In this document: in pieces, positions 44,515 to 55,801 of the stretch
Layout: each line of letters starts with the position of its first letter
How positions within the stretch are numbered: position 1 is the first letter of the stretch
NCBI GenBank assembly: GCA_964019415.1
Contig: OZ025881.1
Coordinates: 1,699,280-1,763,279 of the forward strand
Source of the DNA: Ianthella basta
Lineage: Eukaryota > Porifera > Demospongiae > Verongiida > Ianthellidae
Reading direction: 5' to 3'
DNA: 64,000 nucleotides
Notes under the pieces: generated by a model
What the model was told of the DNA's origin: nothing
What the model saw: only the letters and a program-made list of their open reading frames with translations
Databases searched by the model: none
Translations under genes and position numbers: made by a program

Positions 44515-45343
44515 GTATGGTGATTGTGCAACCATAGGGAAGTTAAGCATTGGCAGGCGGTCTTATATACGGCATATAGACCTGAATAAACAGGTAAATT
44601 ACACAACAAGTCTGATATCAAGAGTGTGGGGTCTACTTTAGCAGTGTTCTCCTACCAATGTCAGGCTGAGTAGGCTTATCGTTTTCGCTGTGGCTGCGAC
44701 AATGAGTGCTGCGCGAGATCAGGAAGCTCCAACATAGCAGTTGTATCTGCAAATTTTGTCGCAATGAAGCTTAGTCAAAGCTGTACAAGTTACCAGAAAA
44801 ACCTACGAACGTCTTCTAGGCATTGAGCACTGTGGTCGGTCCTGTGGTGCGAAGCAATGGCATTTAAGATGCGCAGAGCTGGACCGTTGTGTGAATTCTT
44901 CGTGTTAGAACAGCAACATTCAGCAGAATGACGTCGAAAGACCCCAATTGTGAATAAAGTGATCCTTCCAATTCTGTTTCTGCAGCATAGACAGTTCCTC
45001 AGCACACTTTAACTTAATCGGTAGCTTTTTCAATCTTTCGCAGCACCCTGTCATAGCCACAATGAAAGCTGCTGACTGTGCATAATTATGAATTTCGGTT
45101 CCTCTCATCTCATTGGTCAGCCTGTGGCCAAACGGCGTGCAGTGTTCTCATTGGTCCAGCCCGAAGCCCATTGTGACATCACGTAGGTGTCTATGAATGT
45201 CAATGGCGCCTTTTCTGCCCTTCTTGTCTTGTCGACTTAATGCAGGCGCTTACGGGATGCACATGGTGTCTAATCTGAAAAGCAATTTTGCTTTGGATCT
45301 CGATTACCAAAACAGGTTTGCTCCTGTTGTGCACTCACCATAC
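44515..45343 (+). mobile_element. TIR element, copy B (829 bp)
   Basis: Terminal inverted repeats GTATGGTGATTGTGCAAC (left) and GTTGTGCACTCACCATAC (right). Non-coding. It is the closest length match to the inverted copy at 55802-56635. Confidence 0.75.
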
Positions 45344-46409
45344 AATATATGTAGTACGGTAGGTTGGGCCATAGCCTCTATCTACGACCTCGGCGGAATG
45401 GAATGTGCATAGATACATGGCTTTCAGTACAGTGTGTATGCAGCAGAGCCAAGTTAGAATCATACACACAGACATATGCAGCTATTAACAGGTACTCTGT
45501 TATTCTATCACTATGCTTGCAATGACAAAGACTGATGGACCATCTGGTAATGTTCAGCAAGTTTCATGACAGGCCACTACCTTTTATGTTTGCATTCATA
45601 GCTACTATGCACAAATGAGGTCAAGTTACATGTCCCTCTTGTATCACACACTCCAATGGCACTCATGCTGCTACATATGAACACAACTGCACTTTGAAAC
45701 AGCAGATATTTTTGGCCTCAGTCATCCAGCGTTTCCCACTACATGGACAGCTAGTGTTTGGCGCAGCTCTGGTCTGCACGAATGCATTAGAGGAACCGGC
45801 CTTGTGATCACTTGTGCTGATCTGATGCACCAACAGGCACAGGACAAAGGAGAGAACTTCCAGGTGAAAATGAACAATAAACTACGCAAGATTCTAGATG
45901 CTGACCACCCCACCACCATTGTGAACTGCCACTGACTAGGGCTTTGAGGTGGCAAACAAGATCTGTGTGGACCTGGCGTCCTCCTGGACATAGTGTCGTG
46001 AGTGCGAGTGATATTCCAATGGGGTGCGTGATAGATAAGCGTCTTTGTTTCGAAGTGTGCACGGTCAGTAAGTCGTCGTCGTTGCGGAGTGTGTGAGGTC
46101 GGCAAGTGAGCGGCAGCCATGTTCTGCAACTTCCAGTGAGATGTACCATCTATACATCTTTAATATACTTAATCTTTTCCAGTCTGTGCGTTCGATCGTT
46201 TGCTTGTGTGTGGCATTAAAAACAGGCATTTGATTGGACGACGCAATGACGTAACTGCAAACATGGCCACTCTAGCAGTGTGCATGTGCCTCACAGCCAG
46301 TCGTCTCTTAGACACTCCGCGCTCCTCAGTTTGGGTCTCCCAGGGGCGACTCGCACTTGCACAGAAGTTTACTGTTATTGTCTGGTGCGAGGGAACTGCT
46401 CTGGCTATA
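45344..46409. other. No recognised gene
   Basis: Includes the outer hairpin flank of copy B to about 45420. A few open frames under 135 codons have no family features. Confidence 0.4.
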
Positions 46410-46505
46410 GGTATGTGGGTAATTTTTTTTGCTATTTGGGTACTTTACCTGTCAGCGTTATGGGCTGCTGAAAGCCTTTTCTCTATGGCGAGTAAGCTAT
46501 TGGGG
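46410..46505 (+). repeat. 95-bp repeat, inverted copy at 53734-53823
   Basis: TATAGGTATGTGGGTAAT onward to CTCTATGGCGAGTAAGCTAT; near-identical to the reverse complement of 53734-53823, flanking the transposase and LINE block. Confidence 0.85.
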
Positions 46506-46879
46506 CAGAAAGCTTGCTTGGCTTCGGTACTGCCTTATTGGCTAAGGAAAGACATGACCAGGCAATTCTTTTAACATGGTGTAGGTGTCGCTATATGTAT
46601 ATGTGCATGCAAGTGTATGATAGTGGCCAACATTATACCCAGGCAGTGTCACCCAGCTGCAATCACACAAATGGTGATGGATGGCCTGCGTTGTCCACTG
46701 GGCGACTTGACGAGGAGTGAGCATGGCCAAAGGCCGCACTTACTCGTAATAATGATAATACAAAGACTTCTGCACCACACTCCACGCTAGAGTGGGGCTT
46801 GCTCAGGCTCGCCCGAATCAATTAATAAATAATAAATATCAGCTAATATTTATTAAATATCAGTTGATATAATTATATA

Positions 46880-47330
46880 AATATCAACAGATATAAGTTG
46901 CAAGCTGTTGCTGCATCCTGCTCCAACTTGTGCTGTTCGACTAGCACCAACACTGTACTTGCATTTATAGTGGTCCCCCACTGCATGCCAATCAATGCTG
47001 GTGCCCGGTCCCCCTGACCTTCAGCAACTTGTGCTGGTGGTGTTTTTCTTTCCATCAACTAGTGCAAACACTCTACTTGCACTCGGGGTGGTTACTCTCG
47101 GCAACTTGCACTGGTGGCCTTGTTCATAGAAGCACTGGCGCATATACTGCATGCACAGATTGCAACTTGCATTGTGTGGTGATAGTGCTGGTGGTGTATA
47201 TATAGCACAAACACTCTATCTGCAATTGGGGTAGTTACCCTTGTCAACTTGCACTGGTGGTCTTGTTCCTAGTAGTACTTGCACATATACTGCATGCACA
47301 GATTGCAACTTGTTAGTGGTGTCATGGAAG
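46880..47330. repeat. Diverged relative of the 56.6-64 kb palindromic array
   Basis: Repeats of CAACTTGCACTGGTGG, GCACTGGCGCATATACTGCA and CACAAACACTCTA in the same order as the right arms of the palindromic units. Degenerate, without the unit's tail. Confidence 0.7.
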
Positions 47331-47699
47331 GGGTGCCATGGGATAGTAGCATGTGGTGGTTGTATATTAATATTATAATATTTGGGCATGTGACATTATA
47401 GGTGTATGGTGATGTTGGCTGTACATGTATTTGTATGTGGCAGTCAGTGCTGGCAGTTGTGCACTTGCGCACTAGCTTGCCTTTAGCAGGATTCTGTACA
47501 AATATACCCTATCACCATTTGTCTCACCATATGTGAATATGGAAGTCAGTGGTGGTGATGGAGCACTTGTAAGAAAGCTTGCCTTTAGTGGTGGGTGTGC
47601 CAGTGGGTAAGTGAAGAAATGTAAGGTGCACACACACTGGCAGTGTGTGGTGTCAATGCATATGGCTATATTTATCCATGTAAAATGCCACCATAGCTA
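47331..47699. other. No recognised gene
   Basis: Short-repeat-rich sequence between the diverged array and the transposase remnant. Confidence 0.4.
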
Positions 47700-49581
47700 A
47701 AGTCTACGGTGCAATACACGCTACGGAAAGCTGTAGTGTACAGGCACATACACAATGAGCCGCATGGGAGTTTACTTCTTTCACTGAATCAGGCAAGCAC
47801 AGCACAGCCTTAACCCAGAAGAGCCTTCGTAACTTCACAGTGCGTGACTTCCTGAAGAATTTGCATATGGTGTTGAGAGACACGCTCTCAAGTGCAGGAG
47901 TCACCATTCTCTGCAGATCGTCAAAAGTATAGTCACACTTTGTACGAGTGTATGTTTTTGCTTTGCACCATACACATTGTATTGGATTCAATTCTGGATG
48001 AAATTTAGGGAGGAAGAGGACTTTGTGTTCAAAACGCACCAATAAACGTTCCACATTTCGTTTTCATTCTTAAAATCTTCAAACTCATTGAGGGTATCTA
48101 CAGTGTCTTCCTTTTTCATTTTCGATACATTCACTCCTCTCTCTTCCAGCACTACTTTTAATCCTTTTGGAGTGCCATCTGGAAATGTCATGGCTTGAGG
48201 TCGGCCATGAAAAATCATTGGAGAGGTGCGCATCTTTGGCTGTGCACCACCTGGGTTTACATTCATCCTGGAGGCCAATAGGGCATCATCATCATAGGTA
48301 GTGTGTATCTTTGCTTGATCAAACCCCAAATCACATGATAGTCATCAATAGGGTATTTACAGTAAAACTAGCAATTTGAGCAGCTTTTGCTACTTGCAGG
48401 AAAAATTTCTCCGCTGTGAAATATCCCTCACCTTGCACTCCAAACAACATTACCTCTCTTGCCATTGATGGAATGGTAGGATCAACTAATCTTGCTCTTC
48501 TCAACTCGTCCTCGTTCAATCACAAATAACCATTATATTCATCAATTAAATCGGTTACCATCAACCCCCGCCCTTGATCTTTAGGTTTAAGTGGCCTTTC
48601 TCATGCCACCCTTTCGTCAAGCCTTCGTTTGCATGAAAGGAGCTCTCATCATGGTAGATGAGAACTAATTTCTTTCTTGCAGAGGTGTCACCCATGGCAT
48701 AGGCATGCATGCCATCATCACAAGTAGGAGGTGGCTGGTGACTTGCTTCTAGTGTATGCAGTTTCCTCAAATATTCTTTCTAATATTCAACAACATCAGC
48801 TCGCTCATGACCATCAACATAGGGTTAACTGTTGTAGCCACCTCCACGCTGTCGTTCTAGAGATGGTCTTTGGATAGCTAGGGGGGAGGTTCTGATTTGG
48901 CAAGAGCTCCTGGTTTGCCCAGCGTGTGAATCTGGCAGTGGTGAGGTGTGCATTTGGTTTTGCTACTTCTTTCCTCGCCCATTCTATAACATGTTCACCC
49001 ATGTCTTCATCAGAGAGAATAGAGGCACGCTCCCAGCTGCCTCTATTCTCGCCAGGAACAGCACCCTTACTCTCATGAAATTCACTATTCCAGCACCACA
49101 CACTTCTTTTCCCAACACCAAGATAGCTGGCTGTTGCTTGCACAGCCTTGCTGCTTGGTACATTGCACATTTTAAGGCAACCGAGGCTGACAAGGGAAAC
49201 CATTCCGGTTGTCTCTTGCGACTGCTCAAGCAACCATAAAGAACAGATTTCCTGTGCATCTTTATCACTGAAGTCACACTCACTATCACCATCATCTCTC
49301 TCAGAATCATCAAAATCCTCTTCTGACTGATCATCAGAATCATCACTCAGCAGTGATTCAGGAATCGGAGTTACCATAGTGTTTGCTGACTGATGTATTT
49401 CAGCAGAACGTGAGGTTCCTGGCTGATCTACTCCATCTACATTGCTTTTGAATTCAACTGACCAGTCTAATGCACTCTGATATACTGCTATGGCTCTCGT
49501 TTTGCAACTCCTAACCTTTGCCATCTTCTCCTGAAGTTGCCTCTTCCTGCTCCATTTGTCCTTCTTAGCCTGCTCTGACAT
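47700..49581 (-). pseudogene. Broken IS630/Tc1-type DDE transposase
   Basis: Minus strand, starting MSEQAKKDKWSRKRQLQEK at 49581. N-terminal acidic segment, then a helix-turn-helix-like part ending PKTISRTTAWRWLQQL. The catalytic part is broken: a frameshift near 48820, an in-frame stop near 48780, a frameshift near 48600 and a stop near 48520. First Asp in LIYHDESSFHANEG (about 48660), second in GFDQAKIHTTY (about 48320), with MNVNPGGAQPKM after it. The third acidic position reads HPELNPIQ instead of the usual NPIE (about 47970), so the catalytic Glu is lost as well. Fragments end near 47704. Family is a sponge/cnidarian-type DDE_3 transposase by my recognition of YVDGHERADVV and GTPKGLKVVLEERGVN. 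Confidence 0.8.
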
Positions 49582-50641
49582 TCTTCAAGGCAGTGTTGCT
49601 AAAGCGCTTATACCCGAAACAGTCGAAAATTTGGCTTCACATCGTGATAGCAGCTTCAAATTACATACCAATACGCTTACTTTTAGAAGGCGGCCATTTA
49701 TTGGTATTGCGCAATATGCCAGTAATCGGAACTTTACTAAGAATACGGTGCTATGAATATTGTTATGGCAAAATGCGTTATTACATCATCACGAAGACAG
49801 CGATTTGATTGATGGGTATCAGAAACTGTACTTTCCACGCGTTTTAGCAGCAAACCGACTCCAGATTCGAAATCAGCGGCATCCAAAACCCACAAAACGA
49901 TACAAACTGATAGTGTATTCTTGCGGGCAGTGTCAGGGTATATATATGGTTACTGCCAGTCTTACTGAAATGCACTATCTTCTTATCATAATAAACGTAA
50001 CGCACATTTTCGTTGTTCGGGATAATCTCCTTCAATTCTAGAAACGTCACGAAACTTGGTAGGATTACGAAGAGGGGGACTGTGAGTAACCTCGCCGAGC
50101 CGAAATTTGGTTTAAGGTCGTTCCATCCGAGTTCTTGCCACTTTTACGGTCGCCGCCGTATCTAAGAGAGAGGGAAAAGATCGTGTTTGGTTGTGCACGA
50201 ACTCCTCCTTCAATTTTTCACCAATCTTCGCCAAACTTGGAAGAGTATATCAAGGCATTACGGGGGGTGACCTAAGGTGGTTAGTGCCTTCGACGCTGAA
50301 CTCCTTTAAACGAAATGGATTAACATAAGTAAATGCCGCTGATTTCTTTGTAATTTATGCACTCCTGTTTTATTTTGGGCAGTGCGCATGTGTGCCCATA
50401 ATTGTATTCATTGATCTTGTTATATACTCTATAGTGGCAAAAAAAAAAAAAACATAAGTAAATTCTGTGCGTACGGAGTTTTACGGAACGAGTCTACGGA
50501 ATGCTCCCAATTAAATGGACGGTTCCGATTGGTTCAATAATTCAATAACCAAAATGGATACATCTCCAATACTGGAGGTCATCCCTATACTTATACACTG
50601 ATATGTTAGCATGGCAAGTAGTTAGTTATACGATATAGAAG
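49582..50641. other. No recognised gene; A12 run at about 50440
   Basis: Lies between the transposase start and the LINE 3' end. The part next to 50641 is presumably the LINE 3' UTR. No diagnostic tail was found. Confidence 0.4.
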
Positions 50642-53485
50642 CTATTTAAAATTATCTGTCCATCTTGAGCGTGGTCTTCCTCTTGGTCTCTTCCCCTCCA
50701 TCTCTCCAACAAAAACTTTCTTTGTTAACCTCTCATTGCTCATTTCTTCCAGTCTAACCCTCCACTTCTCCTGCCTTCTCTTCACTGCATCCAAAACACT
50801 TTTTTGTCTCAACTTCTCCCTAATGTCTACATTTCTCATCCGATCCAACCTAGTCACACCTTCGATCCGCCTCAACACCTTCATCTGGGTGGCCTGCACT
50901 TTCAGTTGCTGCTGCTTAGATAGAGTCCACGTCTCACAACCGTACAATAATGTTGGCATCACTGTGGCATTCACTACTTTCAGCTTAGTGCTCCTGCTCA
51001 ATTCCTTCCTTCTCAGTACTACATCATTCAACCCTCCGATCACCCGTGTTGCACCCCCAATCCTTGCCTCTACTTCCTTCTCCATTCTCCCATCACTACT
51101 AATCATCACACCCAAGTACTTCATTGCATCTACCTGTTCTATTACCTCTTCATCAATTTTGACTTCACATTCCTCTCTCTTCCTTGCAATCCTCATCACT
51201 TTAGTCTTTCTCCAATTCACCCTCAGCTCCCACCTGCTCAGCACATCACTCATCACCTGTAAATTGTGCTGTAGCCCTTCCACTGATTCTGCCATTACCA
51301 CCATGTCATCCGCAAAAAGGAGTAGCCCTACATCACCAGTTGACAACTTCACCTCCCTCAGAAACTGCCTTCTTGCCTCCCTTGTCACACTGTCGATAAA
51401 CACATTAAAGAGACATGGTGAGAGAGTGCAACCCTGCCTCACACCTCTATGCACCTCAAACAACTCTGATTCCATTTCCCCAACTTTCACCTTGGCCCTT
51501 CCGTCGACATACAGTGCCTGAATTGCCCTTAACAGCCTTCCTTTCACCCCATAAGCATATAGCACTTTCCACAACTTTTCCCTGCTTACATTGTCGTATG
51601 CCTTTTCCAGATCCACAAAAGCCATGTATGTTTTCTTATCTTTCTCGATGGTTTTCTCCACAATTTGCTTGACTGCAAAAATTTGGTCATTGCACCCCCT
51701 GCCAGTTCTGAAACCTCCTTGCTCGTCCATCACTTTGTCAACTGTTGCCATCTTCACCCGCTCATTCAATACCCTCGCAAACACCTTACCAACAATACTC
51801 ATTAGACTAATTCCTCTGTAGTTTGCACACTCTAGTCTGCTTCCTTTCTTGTGGACTGGTACTACCACTGCATTCTTCCAGTCTCCAGGGGCTACCCCCA
51901 CTCTCCACACCAAATTGAATACATCAGCCATCCACTCTATCACCACTTCACCCCCTGCTTTTAACATCTCAGGCAGAATCCCACAAATACCAGGTGCCTT
52001 TCTCATCTTAAGCCTCTTCACCCCATTTCTCACTTCCTCCTTCATTATTCCCATATCATCCTCCTGCATTGCCTCACTACACTGTGTGTCTGAGAGGGGC
52101 TCTCCCACTTCATGGAATAACTCTTCAAAGTGCTCTTTCCACCTGCCAATGACTTCAGCCCCCTCTGACAATACTTGACCATTCTTACCATTAATGCGAG
52201 TCATACTCTCCTTTGTCATCCTGTTTCCATTCACCCTAGCCCAAAAATGTGGCTGATTGCCTTTTGCATCCTTCTCCAATTCCTTCCCAAACTGCACCCA
52301 CTCATCATTTTTAGCCTTTCTGACTAATTTCCTTGCCTCTAGCTTTGCCTCATTGTACCTGTGCCTAGCTTCTACATTGCCAGTGTCCAGCAGCCGCTTA
52401 TACAGCACTTTCTTCTTTTGCACTGCACTCTTCACCTCCTCATTCCACCATCTTGTTCTCTTTACCTGTCCACTTCTCCCCCTCATTGTCCCACACACCT
52501 TCGTTGCTGCCCCCACTATACCTTCTTTCAACTCCTTCAATGCCAATTCAACATCCTTTCCTGATGCACACCCACCAGCTCTAGCTTCCTCATACAGTTC
52601 AGCAATCACTGCCTGGTATTCTCTTCTCACCCTATCATCCTTCAAATTGCGAATTTTAATCTTCTGTCTCCCCCTCACTTGACTACTGTTCTTCACTCTC
52701 CTAGCCTTCAGCTTTATCTTCATCAACACTAGGTAATGGTCACTTCCTATTTCTGCCCCCCTCACTGCCTTGACATCCATTACCTGCTTCCTAGCCTCCT
52801 TTCCCACCAAGAAGTAGTCAATAAGCGACCTGAGCCCTCTGCCTCTACATTCCCAAGTGTACTTATGGATTCTTTTGTGTGGGAACCATGTGTTAGAAAT
52901 CCACAGATTGTACTCGTTACAAAACTGCAGCAGTCTCCTCCCATTCTCATTGCACACTTCCTCACCATATCTACCAAGGACTTCACCCCAGATACTTGTA
53001 TCATCACCCACTCTAGCATTCATGTCTCCCATCACAACCAATAAGTCACCACTCACCACTCTTCCAACAGTCTCTTGCAGCCTCAAGAAAAACTCATCCT
53101 TGCTAGCATCGCTACAGTCCTCGGTGGGCGCGTATACTTGCACCACAGACACCCACACGCCCTCTATCTTCAACTGTATCATCACAATTCGTTCGTCTAC
53201 ACACCTCCATTCCTTCAAAAACCGACCGAATCTTTCTGACAGCAAAATCGCCACACCCGCTTTCGCTCTACCTGTCTGCACGCCCGAATACACGCACGTA
53301 GTATCCCCAATCATCCTCATACCGTTTCCTCTCACTTTCGCTTCACTGACACCCAACACCTCCAGCCGATACTTCTTCATTTCAGCGACCAGCTCCTGCT
53401 CCCTTCCGTTCAACGTTCTTACATTCCAACACCCGAATCTACTTATATCACTCACTAAATCACTATCATAGTTCTTAGCGCTCAT
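50642..53485 (-). CDS. LINE-type ORF: AP endonuclease plus reverse transcriptase, intact
   Basis: One uninterrupted 947-codon frame from ATG 53485. The endonuclease (residues about 15-270) keeps WNVRTL, SEAK, GDMNARVG and the final SDH. The reverse transcriptase has the PVHKKGS, YRGISLMSIVGKVFARV, QGGFRTGRG, VDLEKAYD and GVRQGCTLSPCLFN blocks and the active site FADD. A C-terminal GRPRSRW block follows. Single-ORF layout and CFDP2-like endonuclease suggest the RTE/BovB-like group. Intactness implies recent insertion and possibly an active copy; promoter and 3' tail not delimited. Confidence 0.9.
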   Translation of the reverse strand: MSAKNYDSDLVSDISRFGCWNVRTLNGREQELVAEMKKYRLEVLGVSEAKVRGNGMRMIGDTTCVYSGVQTGRAKAGVAILLSERFGRFLKEWRCVDERIVMIQLKIEGVWVSVVQVYAPTEDCSDASKDEFFLRLQETVGRVVSGDLLVVMGDMNARVGDDTSIWGEVLGRYGEEVCNENGRRLLQFCNEYNLWISNTWFPHKRIHKYTWECRGRGLRSLIDYFLVGKEARKQVMDVKAVRGAEIGSDHYLVLMKIKLKARRVKNSSQVRGRQKIKIRNLKDDRVRREYQAVIAELYEEARAGGCASGKDVELALKELKEGIVGAATKVCGTMRGRSGQVKRTRWWNEEVKSAVQKKKVLYKRLLDTGNVEARHRYNEAKLEARKLVRKAKNDEWVQFGKELEKDAKGNQPHFWARVNGNRMTKESMTRINGKNGQVLSEGAEVIGRWKEHFEELFHEVGEPLSDTQCSEAMQEDDMGIMKEEVRNGVKRLKMRKAPGICGILPEMLKAGGEVVIEWMADVFNLVWRVGVAPGDWKNAVVVPVHKKGSRLECANYRGISLMSIVGKVFARVLNERVKMATVDKVMDEQGGFRTGRGCNDQIFAVKQIVEKTIEKDKKTYMAFVDLEKAYDNVSREKLWKVLYAYGVKGRLLRAIQALYVDGRAKVKVGEMESELFEVHRGVRQGCTLSPCLFNVFIDSVTREARRQFLREVKLSTGDVGLLLFADDMVVMAESVEGLQHNLQVMSDVLSRWELRVNWRKTKVMRIARKREECEVKIDEEVIEQVDAMKYLGVMISSDGRMEKEVEARIGGATRVIGGLNDVVLRRKELSRSTKLKVVNATVMPTLLYGCETWTLSKQQQLKVQATQMKVLRRIEGVTRLDRMRNVDIREKLRQKSVLDAVKRRQEKWRVRLEEMSNERLTKKVFVGEMEGKRPRGRPRSRWTDNFK

Positions 53486-53709
53486 CTTTTACCGTCCTTA
53501 GTTTGCTGGCAGGCTGTCTATGACCATCACCCAGCGCAGCTGCCTTCCGCCATTTTTTAGCGCCAATCAACTATGAACAGGACACCACCAAACTCTCAGG
53601 GATTATACATCAGGGCTCCAGAAGTGTCCTCCACGGATTGGAATCGCCTGTCTTGCAGTTCTTGAAGAGATATCCTTCAATTTCCGGTTTTTTACTTGCG
53701 ACTGATGGC

Positions 53710-53850
53710 CATATTATCAATTATTGCTCCCTATAGCTTACTCGCCATAGAGAAAGGGCTTTTAGCAGCCCATAACGCTGACAGGTAAAGTACCCAAATA
53801 GCAAAGAATTACCCACATACCTATATCCATATTATCAATTATTGCTCCCT
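53710..53850. repeat. 95-bp repeat between 23-bp direct repeats
   Basis: 53734-53823 is the inverted copy of 46410-46505. It is flanked by two copies of CCATATTATCAATTATTGCT (53710 and 53827), like a long target-site duplication. Confidence 0.8.
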
Positions 53851-54337
53851 TGACTTCCAGTTTTGAGCGGTTTCATTTGGTGTCGTCCAACGATCGAGTT
53901 TAAACTCGGCCATTGTTATAGCAGCAACCCTCCGTTGCTAACAGCACAGATTCTTTGAATTGCTTTGGGCCCGACTCGTTGTTGTGCGACTTTCCGTAGC
54001 AGAAGCCCACCGAAGGCGGGCGCCCTGCTAGTATTGAATTGAATGTATTGGGCAAAGAATTGGGTATGGGGAATTTATATTGTACGCCATTTTATTCAGC
54101 CGGAGGTGGACCATGTGCGAGCCCAAGGGACTTTCAAAACTGGCATCTAAACGTTGTCTTAGCAAACTTTAGCTGTTCTCTTCCGCTGCTAATTGTGGAA
54201 CAGACTCCTACACTAGCTACTCTCGTGACTGTGGGTTCCTTGGTACATTTCTAGAAATACTCATTGTAAATGCATGTGCTGTGAGCAGTCATGTGTCTGT
54301 GCTGGAGATTTCTCTGTGCTTGTGTGCATGGTGTGGC
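53851..54337. other. No recognised gene
   Basis: Unremarkable sequence before the GT repeat; a 71-codon frame at 54039-54254 has no family features. Confidence 0.4.
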
Positions 54338-54429
<92 letters not shown>

Positions 54430-54517
54430 TGTGTCATGTATGTCTGGTGACAGTGGTGTGTGTGTGCGTGTGTGTGTGTGTGTCATGTATGTCTGGTGAC
54501 AGGGGTGTGTGTGTGTG
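54338..54517. repeat. (GT)n with a duplicated 45-bp interruption
   Basis: GT repeat to 54427; GTCATGTATGTCTGGTGACA then occurs twice, each followed by more GT. Confidence 0.9.
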
Positions 54518-54519
54518 AC

Positions 54520-55360
54520 GTCATCGCCAAAATGGCTGCCGCGAGGTATCAAGTGTTGGAAGACAGTCAGTTTCGCTGGAAGTTTATGCCTGAAAGATGC
54601 CCAGTCTGTGCCTACAACTCCAGAATGGTTGTTTAGGCAGCACTGGAAGAGAAAGTCTGAGCCTCACAAAGGACGAAGCGGAGAATGGCAACCCATCCGA
54701 GGTGCGAACTTTTGGCTATCTATCGTAACGGCGAACGGCCTCCTCGACAATCACTGGAACAGGCGACTATCACAATGCACCGATCTGTCAGGCGTACCAT
54801 AACCCTGACTCGGAGCTGGCAGGGCCCCGACAGGCGAATGAGGGACACGAGTGTCCCCACCGGCTGGCGGTTGGAAGGGAATTATCCCCAACGGCCCCCT
54901 GCTACTACCACACGGCAGAATGAACTGGCCATTGAGAGCAGAGCTGAAACAGTGCTACCACGGTTAGTAAGATGGTCTGGCTCAAAAGTCCCAGCAATAG
55001 CAGCACAGTGGATCTGTCAGTGACACACAACCATGGAGCAGCACCTCAAGATCAAGAAGCTTTTGTCTCACTAGTTGACACTGTCACATGCACACAGACA
55101 CACACTACTCATTATTCCATATGCATACGCATGCATACACCGTCCATATGCATACAGACAACCCATGCCTCATATGCATACACACAACCCATGCCTCATA
55201 TGCATACACACAACCTCCATATGCATACACATGATCCCCATATGCATACACTCTTGCCACTACTAAAATGTGTCCCTCAACATGTAGACAATAACTGTTA
55301 TTCCAATGACTCCATTTCCTTCTTTTTGTACTGTTGTCTTATAATAAGGAGATGTTTTGC

Positions 55361-55363
<3 letters not shown>
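54520..55363. other. Unassigned, possibly partial coding region
   Basis: ATGGCTGCCGCGAGG near 54531 begins a plausible but short frame (MAAARYQVLEDSQFRW...), ending at a stop near 54635. Frames at 54509-54802 and 54685-55023 overlap. None is recognised. ATATGCATACAC-type short repeats occupy about 55120-55260. Confidence 0.25.

Positions 55364-55405
<42 letters not shown>
55364..55405. repeat. (TG)n microsatellite
   Basis: Short pure TG run. Confidence 0.9.
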
Positions 55406-55407
<2 letters not shown>

Positions 55408-55639
55408 AGGTCACTAAGGTGTATGACACAATCTCATGTTTACCTATCATGAGTGACAGAGCAACGACCGAAGGGAGCAAGTATTTCAAGTTGGGGCAGC
55501 AGCCCCATGAGTTTTTTAACTCAAAATACTTGTTGTGCTATCCCTACATCCTTGCTATTTTTGTAGAAACTTTTTTAGGGGCTGCCGCAGGCAGCCCCTA
55601 TATTGTTCTCAAATTGACGTTTTCATATGGCTTCATGTT

Positions 55640-55801
55640 ACGGATATGTAATACATATAGTACGGTAGGGAGGTCTATAGCCGATATATAGGACCGAGGC
55701 GCTTACATATTTACCGAGGCGCGAAGCGCCGAGGTAAATATGAGCGCCGAGGTCCTATATAGAGGCTATAGACCGACCTACCGTACTATATGTCTTATAT
55801 A
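55640..55801. repeat. Palindromic flank of copy C
   Basis: Hairpin built on GGTCCTATATA...GGACCGAGGCGC with TTTACCGAGGCGCGAAGCGCC, the same hairpin as at 44408-44514. Confidence 0.7.

Noticed and set aside
46200..46574. 124-codon frame over the 95-bp repeat
   Set aside because: Spans a dispersed repeat and has no domain features.
50736..53471. Several plus-strand frames of 100-260 codons
   Set aside because: Antisense shadows of the LINE ORF.
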